64,000 bases of DNA, from assembly GCF_019711195.1 (NCBI RefSeq), contig NZ_CP081299.1:3782001-3846000 (forward strand), read 5' to 3'. The notes beneath the pieces are model-generated. The model was not told where the DNA came from. It saw nothing but the letters and a program-made list of their open reading frames with translations, and made no database searches. Shown piece after piece: positions 1 to 8,284 of this stretch; the stretch's first letter is position 1; each line of letters starts with the position of its first letter. Both the position numbers and the translations under genes were made by a program. This DNA comes from Dyadobacter sp. NIV53 (GTDB lineage Bacteria > Bacteroidota > Bacteroidia > Cytophagales > Spirosomataceae).

Positions 1-408
1 GGAGCAGAAAAATTCAGGCGTTACGGGGAGACATTTATCAATGAAATTGTGGCATTTGCAAGGGAAAACACCAAACCAGGAACCCGTGTCGTAAAAGGAA
101 TGACTTATATTGAAACGCTGGATCTGTACAAGGCAGGTTACTCAGTAAAAGTGATAGGAGAAAAACGAAACCTTAACCCGGTAACAATTCTTTCACATTT
201 GGTAAAGTTAAAAGAAGACGGGCATCCGATAGACCTGAAAGCGTTAATTGATAATAATTCATACAATACCATCGTAAAAGCTGCCCAAGAAATGAGCATC
301 CGTAAAGAAGATGCATTGAAACCGCTATTTGAATTGCTGAATGAGCAATATGATTATGGACAGATCAAGCTTGCTTTGTCAGTTTGGGAGGAGGAGAATG
401 AGGGATAG
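1..408 (+). CDS. C-terminal end of an HRDC/helix-turn-helix helicase (partial)
   Basis: The reading frame is open from base 1, so the gene begins upstream of the window. The first residues (GAEKFRRYGETFINEI) resemble the end of an HRDC domain, which binds DNA in RecQ and related helicases. The next ~110 residues look like the C-terminal helix-turn-helix module (HTH_40 type) found on Bacteroidota RecQ and PIF1-like helicases. The motor domains are not visible, so RecQ and PIF1-type parents cannot be separated. The TAG stop lies inside the first unit of a heptamer repeat. A second recQ lies at 53869-55787. Confidence 0.6.
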   Translation, partial: GAEKFRRYGETFINEIVAFARENTKPGTRVVKGMTYIETLDLYKAGYSVKVIGEKRNLNPVTILSHLVKLKEDGHPIDLKALIDNNSYNTIVKAAQEMSIRKEDALKPLFELLNEQYDYGQIKLALSVWEEENEG

Positions 409-433
409 GGGATAGGGGATTGGGGATTGGGGA
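402..433. repeat. Heptamer tandem repeat, GGGATAG/GGGATTG
   Basis: Two GGGATAG units are followed by two GGGATTG units and a partial GGGA, about 4.5 copies of a 7-bp unit. The first unit contains the TAG stop of the helicase gene. This is a small relative, in unit length and position after a stop codon, of the 14-copy array at 18116-18213. Confidence 0.8.
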
Positions 434-484
434 AATTGTTTAATTCCCTGATCCTCTGTAATTTTATAAAATAAATAACCCAAT

Positions 485-831
485 ATGCCACATCCTTATT
501 CACGTTCTGAAATCGATAAGTTAGGCAATGCTGTTGTCTATTTAGCAGAACGTATAAATTCTTTATCCAAAACAAACTGCTAAAACTGATTTATCTGATT
601 AAGGAATATTCTGTAACTACTAATGATTGGTCTTTTCCTCTTGATACTTTTGTATATGGGTAACAAATTGGTGAATATTAAATTTCTATTTTAAAGGATA
701 TTTATCCGGTTGAAGGCTTAGACTTTAAAGTAATTGGACCTCTCACAATTACTGAATTCGTACATTTGAAAGAGTGCTTCATAAAGTCCGCCAATGTCAA
801 ACGTAATTTTAAAAAGTTGTTAACAGTATAA
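485..831 (+). pseudogene. Decayed SocA/Panacea-like antitoxin gene
   Basis: An ATG at 485 opens a 32-codon frame that ends at TAA 581. Adding one base to the AAA at 574-576 joins it to a second frame (KLLKLIYLIKEYSV...), giving the SKTKLLKLIYLI-type segment seen at the start of SocA/Panacea (DUF4065-like) antitoxin domains. That second frame then carries stops at 661 and 679 before ending at 829-831. One frameshift and two nonsense codons make this a dead gene. The family assignment rests on a short motif and is tentative. It fills the 466-base gap between the helicase and the hydrolase. Confidence 0.5.
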
Positions 832-874
832 ATTCATTGTTTATGCACAATTTTGGATACTACCAAACCACCAA

Positions 875-1515
875 TTGAAAAAAGAAATTTACATATTTAG
901 CGGACTTGGAGCAGATGAACGTGTTTTTCAACGACTGGACTTTTCTGAATCTTCAGCAATTTTCATAAAATGGATTATTCCGTTAAATAATGAAACTATT
1001 GAGCATTATGCAACTCGCCTTCTTGACCAAATACACACTACACAACCTGTTTTAATAGGACTGTCATTCGGTGGGATAATGGCTGTTGAAGTAGCTAAAC
1101 AAATTGACACCGAAAAGATAATTTTAATTGCCTCCGCCAAAATAAAAAAGAAATTCCATTTTATTATCGCTTCGCCGGACAACTAGGAATTCATAAACTT
1201 ATGCCGGTAAAACTTTTAAAAAGCCCAAATTTCATAGCAAACTGGTTCTTTGGAACGAGTTCAACGTCTGACAAGCAACTTTTAAAACAGATTCTTTTTG
1301 ACACTGACCCAACTTTTTTAAAATGGGCTATTGACAAAGTAGCCCAATGGAAAAATCAATTGCAGGCCAAAGGTATTTTTCATATCCATGGAACAAGTGA
1401 CAGAATTTTACCCCTGACTTTTGTAAATTGTGACGTGACAATAAAAGGTGGTGGGCATTTTATGACCCTGAATAAATCGGACGAATTGAACAAAATATTG
1501 AGACAACAACTGTGA
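875..1515 (+). pseudogene. Alpha/beta hydrolase, split by one frameshift
   Basis: Two consecutive frames encode halves of one small alpha/beta hydrolase. The first half (875-1186, probable TTG start) has the strand order and the nucleophile elbow GLSFGG, with Ser as nucleophile. The second half carries the late acid/His region, HIHGTSDRILP and GGGHFMTLNK, which supplies the Asp and His of the triad. The frames join if one A is added to the A6 run at 1144-1149, giving KKEIPFYYRFAGQLGIHKLMP across the junction. All three catalytic elements are present, so the gene is either freshly broken or miscalled. The substrate is unknown. Confidence 0.75.
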
Positions 1516-1553
1516 TGAACGAACGGGAAACTCAAAACCGTTATCTCTGACAT

Positions 1554-1561
1554 TACCTTTG
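1554..1561 (+). promoter_or_regulatory. Possible -7 box upstream of the PHP hydrolase
   Basis: TACCTTTG fits the Bacteroidota sigma-A -7 consensus TAnnTTTG and lies 50 bases before the ATG at 1611. No clear TTG/TTTG -33 element sits at the expected distance, so this is a weak call. Confidence 0.3.
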
Positions 1562-1610
1562 CGATACAATTGAAATATAAAATGTAGCTTATAGTCAAGT
1601 TCTGTGTCAC

Positions 1611-3938
1611 ATGAAAAGAACATGCATTTCCCTCTTATTTTCACTATTGTTTCATCCAGTTCTTGCTCAAGATCACACTCATCATCAACCCAATATAATT
1701 CAAGCCAATACTATTGATGCCCAGCCTTTATTAGCCCAGGCTTTGCGTTTACACGAAGCCTTGTCATTTTCAGGAAGTACTTTTTCTGAAAATGATATTG
1801 ACAAACTTAAAAGCTTACAAGACCAGCCGCATAATCAGGAAACGGTAAAACAAATTCAGGAAATACTTGATCCTTATTGCCTTCACATTGTCAATATTAA
1901 TCCGGAAAGCAGGGTTAAAGTTGATAGGGGAATGGCGGCGCCCAAATTGGTACAAGGTGGCTGGACAAGTTTTTTGGTAAAAATAAATAATGAGGCGGGT
2001 GTAACTGCTAAACTGGAAGTAGAAAGCCCAAATGCTGCCAAACCGGTACATTCCTGGTCTTTCGATTCCCGTGTAAAAAAGGAAAATATGATTTCGCCGG
2101 GCCAGGTTGCCAATCGTTTTCTGGAAGTGCAGATGTATACAAATCGTCCGTTACAGCCTAATCTAAGCGGTTTAAAGCTGGAATATGCGGTCGTTCAGAT
2201 ATTTTGTAAAGATGCTGGCAAACGCGAAGCTGAAATTGGTTACAATGTCGGGCAGGGTTCTCAGGATATCGGTTTCAGAAATACAATTCCTGTTCTTTTT
2301 GAGGTAGAGCCATCTATAAAGGTTAATATGCAGGTGAAAGATGAGGACGGATCTGCAACAATGGGTTCTTTTTTGATCACCAGTGCGACCGATCATCCAG
2401 CGGGCAAACTGACAGGTATTTATCCATTGCCGTCAAGACGGGTAGCAGCATTTGACGAGTATCCTGATTTTTTCTTTCAGCCTCAAATTTACCGTCAGGA
2501 TGGTGAACAAGTTCTGCTTCCGGCAGGAAAATACCAGATATCTTTTACACGAGGCCCGGAATATATCAAACAAATACAAGAACTGATTGTGCCATCAGGA
2601 GTGAAAGAAATGAAAGCCTCCTTTCAGCTAAAAAGATGGATACAGCTTTCAAAACTTGGTTGGTACAGTGCTGACCATCACGTACATGCAGCAGGGTGCA
2701 GCCATTACGACAGCCCGGCAGAAGGGGTAGAACCTAAAGATATGTGGCGCCAGGCCTTGGGAGAAGATCTCAATATAGCGGCGGTACTTGCCTGGGGGCC
2801 AAGCTGGTATTATCAAAAAAGTTTTTTTACGGGAAAAGATAACCCATTGTCAGATACTAAAAATATTATGCGGAATGATGTGGAAGTTTCCGGATTTCCC
2901 TCTTCGCATGCAGGCCATATTGTGCTGCTGCGTATAAAGGAGGACGATTATCCGGGCACTACCGAAATTGAACAATGGCCAAGCTGGACGTTACCGGTTT
3001 TGTCCTGGGCAAAATCCCAGGGTGGCGTAGTTGGATATGCGCATTCGGGCTGGGGATTGGAACCTGTGCAGCTAACCAATCAGTTGCCAAATTATATTGT
3101 ACCAAAAATGGACGGGATCGGGGCAAATGAATATGTTGTAACGGTTACCCAAAACCTTATTGACTTTTACAGTGCGGGAGACACACCTGCTCCGTGGGAA
3201 TTGAATATGTGGTATCACACGCTCAATTGCGGTTTCAAAACGAGGCTTAGCGGCGAAACAGATTTCCCGTGTATTACAGATGCACGTGTCGGCCTCGCCA
3301 GAAGCTACTTTAAGTCTGACGGACCGCTCAACTATGATACATATGTAACATCTCTGCAAAAGGGCAGGAGTTATGTATCAGATGGCAAATCCCACATTAT
3401 GGATTTTACGGTAAATGGCCAGGAATCTGGTGTCGGATCCAGTGAGTTAACTTTAAAAGGGAAACAAAAACTTGTGATTTCTGCGAAAATAGCATCATAT
3501 CTTCCTGAGCATCAGGATGAAGAAGGAGAGACAATTGCCAAAACTCCGGTTACTAAAACGCCTTACTGGGATATAGAAAGGGCCCGTATTGAAAAAACCA
3601 GAAAAGTGCGGGTTGAATTAATCATGAATGGCGTGCCTGTTGATACTACAGAGATCATTGCAGATGGCAAAATAAAAGACGTCAGATTCTCTCATTCCGT
3701 AACGCATTCCGGGTGGGTGGCTTTGCGGATTTATCCAAGTTCACATTCGAATCCGGTTTTTGTGAAAATAGATAATACACCTATTCAGGAAAAACGAAGT
3801 GCAGAATGGTGCCTGGCGGCATTAAATCAGTGCTGGAAAATGAAAGAACCGAATATCAGAAAAGAAGAAAAAGCTGCTGCCGCCAAAGCTTATGAAGATG
3901 CCAGAAAAATTTATCAAAATATTATTGCAAACCAATAA
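1611..3938 (+). CDS. Secreted CehA/McbA-type PHP metallohydrolase
   Basis: The 775-residue product begins with a signal peptide ending near VLAQ, so it is probably periplasmic or secreted. Residues ~30-345 look like beta-sandwich domains. The PHP-like metal site starts with D355-H-H-V-H359 and is followed by further conserved positions in GYAHSGWG and SGETDFPC. This order is typical of CehA/McbA family phosphoesterase-like hydrolases, some of which cleave carbamates; the natural substrate here is unknown. A C-terminal beta domain ends in a Lys/Ala-rich helix. The gene stands alone between the broken hydrolase and a convergent operon. Confidence 0.8.
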   Translation: MKRTCISLLFSLLFHPVLAQDHTHHQPNIIQANTIDAQPLLAQALRLHEALSFSGSTFSENDIDKLKSLQDQPHNQETVKQIQEILDPYCLHIVNINPESRVKVDRGMAAPKLVQGGWTSFLVKINNEAGVTAKLEVESPNAAKPVHSWSFDSRVKKENMISPGQVANRFLEVQMYTNRPLQPNLSGLKLEYAVVQIFCKDAGKREAEIGYNVGQGSQDIGFRNTIPVLFEVEPSIKVNMQVKDEDGSATMGSFLITSATDHPAGKLTGIYPLPSRRVAAFDEYPDFFFQPQIYRQDGEQVLLPAGKYQISFTRGPEYIKQIQELIVPSGVKEMKASFQLKRWIQLSKLGWYSADHHVHAAGCSHYDSPAEGVEPKDMWRQALGEDLNIAAVLAWGPSWYYQKSFFTGKDNPLSDTKNIMRNDVEVSGFPSSHAGHIVLLRIKEDDYPGTTEIEQWPSWTLPVLSWAKSQGGVVGYAHSGWGLEPVQLTNQLPNYIVPKMDGIGANEYVVTVTQNLIDFYSAGDTPAPWELNMWYHTLNCGFKTRLSGETDFPCITDARVGLARSYFKSDGPLNYDTYVTSLQKGRSYVSDGKSHIMDFTVNGQESGVGSSELTLKGKQKLVISAKIASYLPEHQDEEGETIAKTPVTKTPYWDIERARIEKTRKVRVELIMNGVPVDTTEIIADGKIKDVRFSHSVTHSGWVALRIYPSSHSNPVFVKIDNTPIQEKRSAEWCLAALNQCWKMKEPNIRKEEKAAAAKAYEDARKIYQNIIANQ

Positions 3939-3998
3939 GAATAAAAAAATGAAGAAGGAACTTAATAATCTTAACTTCTGAATGGTCTAAATTACTTC

Positions 3999-4304
3999 TC
4001 AACGGTTCCTTTTAAACATTCCTCCGATCCTTCCAAACATCCTCTTTTCAAATTCCCAAAAGAAAGAAAATTTCCCCCATACCCATCCCCAGGCTAACAG
4101 AATTACCTGGTATAAAGGTAGAATAATAAGAATATTGACTGTCCAGCGAATCCATGAGGGCGATTGGTTAGTCAGGCCAATCCATTCAAAAAGTATACGT
4201 TTTACAAACAATACTGAAAAACCGGTACAGGCAAAAACGAGTAAAATAATGAGGACATCCCATCCATTCCTGACGTTCCAGCGCTGTTTTAGTTTTTCAA
4301 TCAT
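3999..4304 (-). CDS. Small membrane protein, DUF6787-like
   Basis: This 101-residue protein has two clear hydrophobic helices (residues ~18-38 and ~52-75), a Trp-rich stretch (LAWGWVWGKFSFFWEFEKRM) and a basic C-terminus. The pattern matches a small Bacteroidota membrane family that I recall as DUF6787; no function is established. It starts 7 bases after the RluA stop, so it is probably the last gene of a panB-rluA operon. Confidence 0.65.
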   Translation of the reverse strand: MIEKLKQRWNVRNGWDVLIILLVFACTGFSVLFVKRILFEWIGLTNQSPSWIRWTVNILIILPLYQVILLAWGWVWGKFSFFWEFEKRMFGRIGGMFKRNR

Positions 4305-4311
4305 ATCATTT

Positions 4312-5043
4312 TTATTCGTATAAAAATCCTAAATGTTCCGGTTTGATTTCCTCCGTATCCAACGTTAAAAATTCTTCCCAGAATGGGTCATTGGGTAAGC
4401 CGGCCTTGCAGATAATTGGTTCTTTTTTTACAGGATGTTCGAAATACAAACGTCTTGCATGCAAATTGATACTTCCGTCAATATTGCCTTTTGGATAGCC
4501 GTATTTCACGTCGCCACGAATTGGACAATCCATAGAAGCCAATTGCACACGGATCTGATGCGGGCGGCCTGTAACGGGCGTTACTTCCAGCAAATGAAAC
4601 TTGTTGATTTCTCCCATCCAGCGATAAGACAATTCCGCACGCTGCGTTCCGGGTGCTTCGTATGTGTAAGCTGTCGTTACGTTCCGTTTTTCATCTTTGG
4701 CAAGCCAATGTATCAATTTGCCCTTTTTCTCAGCTGGCCTGTGTTTTACTACTGCCCAATATGTCTTCTGTACATCCCGGTTACGAAAGATTTCGTTCAT
4801 CCGTTCCAGTGCTTTGGAAGTACGTGCAAAAACAACCAGGCCACTTACCGGACGATCTAAACGATGTACTGTTCCCAGAAATACAGCACCAGGTTTTTGG
4901 TATTCTTCCTTGATATAGTCTTTCACCATATCCAGCAAACATTTGTCTCCCGTAGAATCTCCCTGCACCAGAATGCCTGGTTCCTTATTGACGATAATCA
5001 GGTGATTATCCTCGTATATAATTTGAAATGGTCTTTTAGCCAT
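4312..5043 (-). CDS. RluA-family RNA pseudouridine synthase
   Basis: The protein converts uridine to pseudouridine in rRNA or tRNA. The family signature HRLDRPVSG lies at residues 60-68, with catalytic Asp63, and the distal RPHQIR motif is also present. Translation probably starts at ATG 5043 (MAKRPFQII), giving 243 residues. An upstream in-frame start at 5076 would add 11 residues that nearly touch panB. There is no N-terminal S4 domain, as in short RluA/TruC-like members, so the target base cannot be assigned. It sits between panB and the small membrane gene on the same strand. Confidence 0.88.
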   Translation of the reverse strand: MAKRPFQIIYEDNHLIIVNKEPGILVQGDSTGDKCLLDMVKDYIKEEYQKPGAVFLGTVHRLDRPVSGLVVFARTSKALERMNEIFRNRDVQKTYWAVVKHRPAEKKGKLIHWLAKDEKRNVTTAYTYEAPGTQRAELSYRWMGEINKFHLLEVTPVTGRPHQIRVQLASMDCPIRGDVKYGYPKGNIDGSINLHARRLYFEHPVKKEPIICKAGLPNDPFWEEFLTLDTEEIKPEHLGFLYE

Positions 5044-5081
5044 GGTATTTTTATTTATCTCCCAAAAAGAGAACACTTTGT

Positions 5082-5900
5082 TTAATAAGATTCCTGATCA
5101 TTCGGGAACGACCTGCCTTTTACATCTTTGATATAATTCGAAATAGCATCCGTCATAATGGTATTCAAATCAGCATAACGGCGCAGGAATCTCGGTTTAA
5201 ATTCTTTATTAATTCCAAGCAGGTCATGTAAAACCAATATCTGACCATCCGCATGCGGACCGGCACCAATTCCAACGGTAGGAATGCTGATGCTTTCTGA
5301 AACCAGTTTGGTAAGTTTGGATGGGATTTTTTCCAGAACTACTGAAAAGCAGCCAATTTCTTCCAGTATTTTGGCATCTTCCAGCAATTTCACTGCTTCT
5401 GCGTCTTCTTTGGCACGAACAGTATATGTGCCAAATTTATAAATAGATTGCGGTGTGAGTCCTAAATGACCCATTACAGGCACTCCTGCGCTCAGAATAC
5501 GTGTTACAGAATCTTTAATTTCCAGCCCGCCTTCCAGCTTTACTGCATGAGCACCGGATTCTTTCATGATCCGTATTGCAGAACTCAGTGCCTCCCTTGA
5601 ATTTCCCTGATAGGAGCCAAACGGAAGATCTACAACAACCAGTGCTCGTTTTACCGCCCTTACAACAGAAGCTGCATGGTATATCATCTGGTCAATCGTA
5701 ATTGGCAAAGTCGTTTCATGGCCAGCCATAACATTAGATGCCGAATCACCGACCAATATAAGCTCGACACCCGCCGCATCAACAATACCGGCCATAGAAA
5801 AATCATACGCCGTAAGACAGGATATCTTTTCTCCACGCGTTTTCATTTCCTGAATCGTATGGGTAGTAACCCGCTTAATATCAGCTTTATGTACAGACAT
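5082..5900 (-). CDS. panB: 3-methyl-2-oxobutanoate hydroxymethyltransferase
   Basis: PanB makes ketopantoate from 2-oxoisovalerate and 5,10-methylene-THF, the first committed step of pantothenate and CoA synthesis. The 272-residue length is standard. Visible signatures are KISCLTAYDFSMA near the N-terminus, LVGDS and VVDLPFGSYQ (Mg/substrate site), KLEGG, GHLGLTPQS and GIGAGPHADGQ. It reads into rluA with 38 bases between the stop and the likely rluA start. A hairpin-forming repeat at 5935-5985 separates it from the upstream EnvC-like gene. Confidence 0.96.
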   Translation of the reverse strand: MSVHKADIKRVTTHTIQEMKTRGEKISCLTAYDFSMAGIVDAAGVELILVGDSASNVMAGHETTLPITIDQMIYHAASVVRAVKRALVVVDLPFGSYQGNSREALSSAIRIMKESGAHAVKLEGGLEIKDSVTRILSAGVPVMGHLGLTPQSIYKFGTYTVRAKEDAEAVKLLEDAKILEEIGCFSVVLEKIPSKLTKLVSESISIPTVGIGAGPHADGQILVLHDLLGINKEFKPRFLRRYADLNTIMTDAISNYIKDVKGRSFPNDQESY

Positions 5901-5934
5901 AATATTTTTGTAAAGTAATTTGAAAATGAGTTTA

Positions 5935-5985
5935 GAGTTGATGAGTTTAAAGGCTGCATACTTTAGACTTTAAACTCATCAACTC
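5935..5985. repeat. Intergenic inverted repeat, ATGAGT-word family
   Basis: Perfect 18-bp arms (5935-5952 and 5968-5985) flank a 15-base loop. The left arm contains GATGAGTTTAAAG and the right arm its reverse complement. It lies between the stop of the EnvC-like gene (5998) and the start of panB (5900), both minus strand, and may act as terminator or 3'-end stabiliser. It shares words with the repeats at 19879-19920 and 37619-37694. Confidence 0.75.
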
Positions 5986-5997
5986 CTAACTCCCAGC

Positions 5998-7344
5998 CTA
6001 TCGTCTTATCAGCCAGTTTTCCGGATTCAGGCGTGATGTATTTTTCCAGATCTGAAACTGCAATTCTGAGGTTCCGTCGCTATCCGTTGCTACTCTGCCG
6101 ATGTTTTCGCGGGCTTTTACTTTCTGTCCCGGCCTCACCGAAACCCCGCTCATCTTCGCATAAATAGTCATATAATTTCCATGCTGTATGGCCACTACAC
6201 TGCCCATTCCAGGCATTTGGGTAACATCCAGTACCACACCGTCATAAACAGAACGTACAGGATCTCCTGCTGAAGTCTGAATATCCACACCAAGGTTATC
6301 CACCATTACGCCTTTCAAAACTGCATGAGGCCTTTGTCCGAAATGTCCTGAAACAAAACCTTTAACCGGCCAAGGCAACCGTGATTGTGATGCCGTAAAC
6401 GACGAAGCCAATGAAGCTTCTTCTTCGTTCAGTCCGCCTGATGAAATGACTGGTTCTTCTTCTACCTCTTTCGGTGTTTCTACAACAGCAGCCTGTCCTT
6501 TTTTCTCTCGCTCTGCATTTTCTCGTGCTATACGCTCACGCTCTGCTTTTCTTCTGGCCTCTCTTTCTTCCCGTTCTTTTCGCTCACGTTCCAGCCGCTC
6601 ACGCCTTTCTCTTTCTGCAATTCTGCGGATATTGGCTTCCAGTAAATCAGATGCCCTTTTATTTTCGGCTATTTGTTTTCTTAGCTCAACTTCTTTTTGT
6701 GAAAGATCTTTAATTACCTCGTTCTGTTTCACTTTCAGGCCTTCCAACTTCGTATTTTCAGACAAACGTGTATCCAGAACCGTTTTCTGCTGCATTTTTT
6801 TGGATGTAATCCGTTGCCGTTCAGCAAGCAACTGAGCTTCCAAAGCTTCCATTTCTTTTACTTGTCCCTGCCGCGCTTCTGTATATTGCTTCAAATATTT
6901 GTACCTCAGCACAAGCTGGTTAAACGTACCGGACGAAAACAGAAAAACCAATGAATTCATGTAAGTATTCCTTTTGGAAGCTTCATAAATCATATGCCCG
7001 TATTCCTTTTTCACCTTTGCCAGACTGGCAGATAATGCATTCTGTTTATTCTGAAGTACTTTTAACTCTCCATCCAGTAAAGCCAGATCATCCGATAAAA
7101 GGTCGATTTGTTTTTTATAAGTATTAATCTGTTGATTTAAAGCTTTTAACTGCCCTAAATTTACATTTTTTTGAGAAGATGTTTGTCTGAGAATTTTCTG
7201 AATCTCATTAATCTTGCCTTGGTTTTCTGCTTTTTCCCTTTGAAGTTCTTCGCGGGTTTTTTGTGCAAATACACTCAAAGCGGTACAAAACATGAAAGTC
7301 AGTACTAAAATTAAACGACGGTAATGCTGTTTATGAAGGGGCAT
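5998..7344 (-). CDS. EnvC-like murein hydrolase activator, degenerate LytM domain
   Basis: The 448-residue protein has a signal peptide (cut near VFAQ), a long coiled coil (residues ~30-280, with an Arg/Glu-rich RERRERLERERKERE segment) and a C-terminal LytM/M23 domain (~335-448). The M23 zinc ligands are largely missing: the HxGxD site reads NLGVD, YAH reads YAK and HLHFE reads ELQFQ. This is the EnvC pattern, in which the domain activates amidases instead of cutting peptidoglycan. It follows the TPR and DUF4292 genes with a 94-base gap, an envelope operon seen across Bacteroidota. Confidence 0.88.
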   Translation of the reverse strand: MPLHKQHYRRLILVLTFMFCTALSVFAQKTREELQREKAENQGKINEIQKILRQTSSQKNVNLGQLKALNQQINTYKKQIDLLSDDLALLDGELKVLQNKQNALSASLAKVKKEYGHMIYEASKRNTYMNSLVFLFSSGTFNQLVLRYKYLKQYTEARQGQVKEMEALEAQLLAERQRITSKKMQQKTVLDTRLSENTKLEGLKVKQNEVIKDLSQKEVELRKQIAENKRASDLLEANIRRIAERERRERLERERKEREEREARRKAERERIARENAEREKKGQAAVVETPKEVEEEPVISSGGLNEEEASLASSFTASQSRLPWPVKGFVSGHFGQRPHAVLKGVMVDNLGVDIQTSAGDPVRSVYDGVVLDVTQMPGMGSVVAIQHGNYMTIYAKMSGVSVRPGQKVKARENIGRVATDSDGTSELQFQIWKNTSRLNPENWLIRR

Positions 7345-7438
7345 ATTTGTTTTTACTTGCGACCTAAAATACCAGAACGGTGTGCAAAGTTAAGCAGACT
7401 TAACGTTTTGCCTATTATTAAGAACACAATCTAAGTTT

Positions 7439-8284
7439 TTACCTTTTGCGCTTATAGCCGGAAGGTACATTGAAAGGAAATCCAGGACTCTGGCTTACTA
7501 TATCTACTTTGCTGTGTTTCAGCCTGATAGTTGTTTCTGAGGGCTGCTGGTCTTTGGGAGATTTTACATTCAGTTTAACAAAGCTCATAAATGGGAACAG
7601 GAAACTATCCACTTGCTTAAAGTCTTCATAATCAAGTGAAAAAGTATTGGTTGTGCCTGTTTCTGTCGCATTGAGATGTGTTAATTTCAGATTGGATTCA
7701 GCTACAAAATTCTCAATATTGATTCTTCCTTCTTTTTGTTTTAGTACAAAAAAATCACTTTCCTTCTGAAATTCAGAATCCGGCTGCTGTTTAAATGGCA
7801 AATTTCCAATGATAACAGATTGAAGCAATGGGAAATTAAGGTCAAAATTATATTGACGGCTTAACTGTTCGTAACTGAAAACAAAATATTGCTTATGGAA
7901 TTTGTCCATAAAAACGATAGAATCCCTTGTAATTAACCCACGAGCTAATTCAAACCCGACTCCGGTTACTGAGATCCAGATCAGGCTATCCTTTTTCATG
8001 CGGATATTAACGTTTGTGTTATCAAAATCCTGGTTTTTGCTTTGAAAAGAAAATTTTGATTTTGCAGTCAGGTAATCGAAAGCTATTTCCCGGATTTTAA
8101 CAGGGGCAACCGTTTCTGTTTCGGTATCAGCAAGCGATGACGTGTCTGTATACACTGAATCCCTGTTAACAAAAACGGAGTCGCTGACTGATTTATCTGT
8201 ATTCTTGGAAATGCGGTTTTTATGGCAGGAAGTAAACCAGATCATGCTGATCATCATGAACCATACTGTAATCTTATTGTTCAT
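7439..8284 (-). CDS. DUF4292 lipoprotein
   Basis: The 281-residue protein has a lipoprotein signal (MISMIWFTSC, lipidated Cys at residue 20), a Ser/Thr/Asp-rich linker and a beta-rich body typical of DUF4292. That family resembles LolA/LolB lipoprotein carriers in fold, which suggests a lipid or lipoprotein role, but no function is proven. Its start overlaps the end of the upstream TPR gene by 11 bases, implying translational coupling. Confidence 0.82.
   Translation of the reverse strand: MNNKITVWFMMISMIWFTSCHKNRISKNTDKSVSDSVFVNRDSVYTDTSSLADTETETVAPVKIREIAFDYLTAKSKFSFQSKNQDFDNTNVNIRMKKDSLIWISVTGVGFELARGLITRDSIVFMDKFHKQYFVFSYEQLSRQYNFDLNFPLLQSVIIGNLPFKQQPDSEFQKESDFFVLKQKEGRINIENFVAESNLKLTHLNATETGTTNTFSLDYEDFKQVDSFLFPFMSFVKLNVKSPKDQQPSETTIRLKHSKVDIVSQSPGFPFNVPSGYKRKR

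Noticed and set aside
4435..4860. Plus-strand frame inside the RluA gene
   Set aside because: Cys-rich shadow of a well-supported minus-strand gene.
6446..6835. Long Arg/Ser-rich open frame on the plus strand
   Set aside because: It is the antisense of the Arg/Glu-rich coiled coil of the EnvC-like protein; codon bias alone makes it open.
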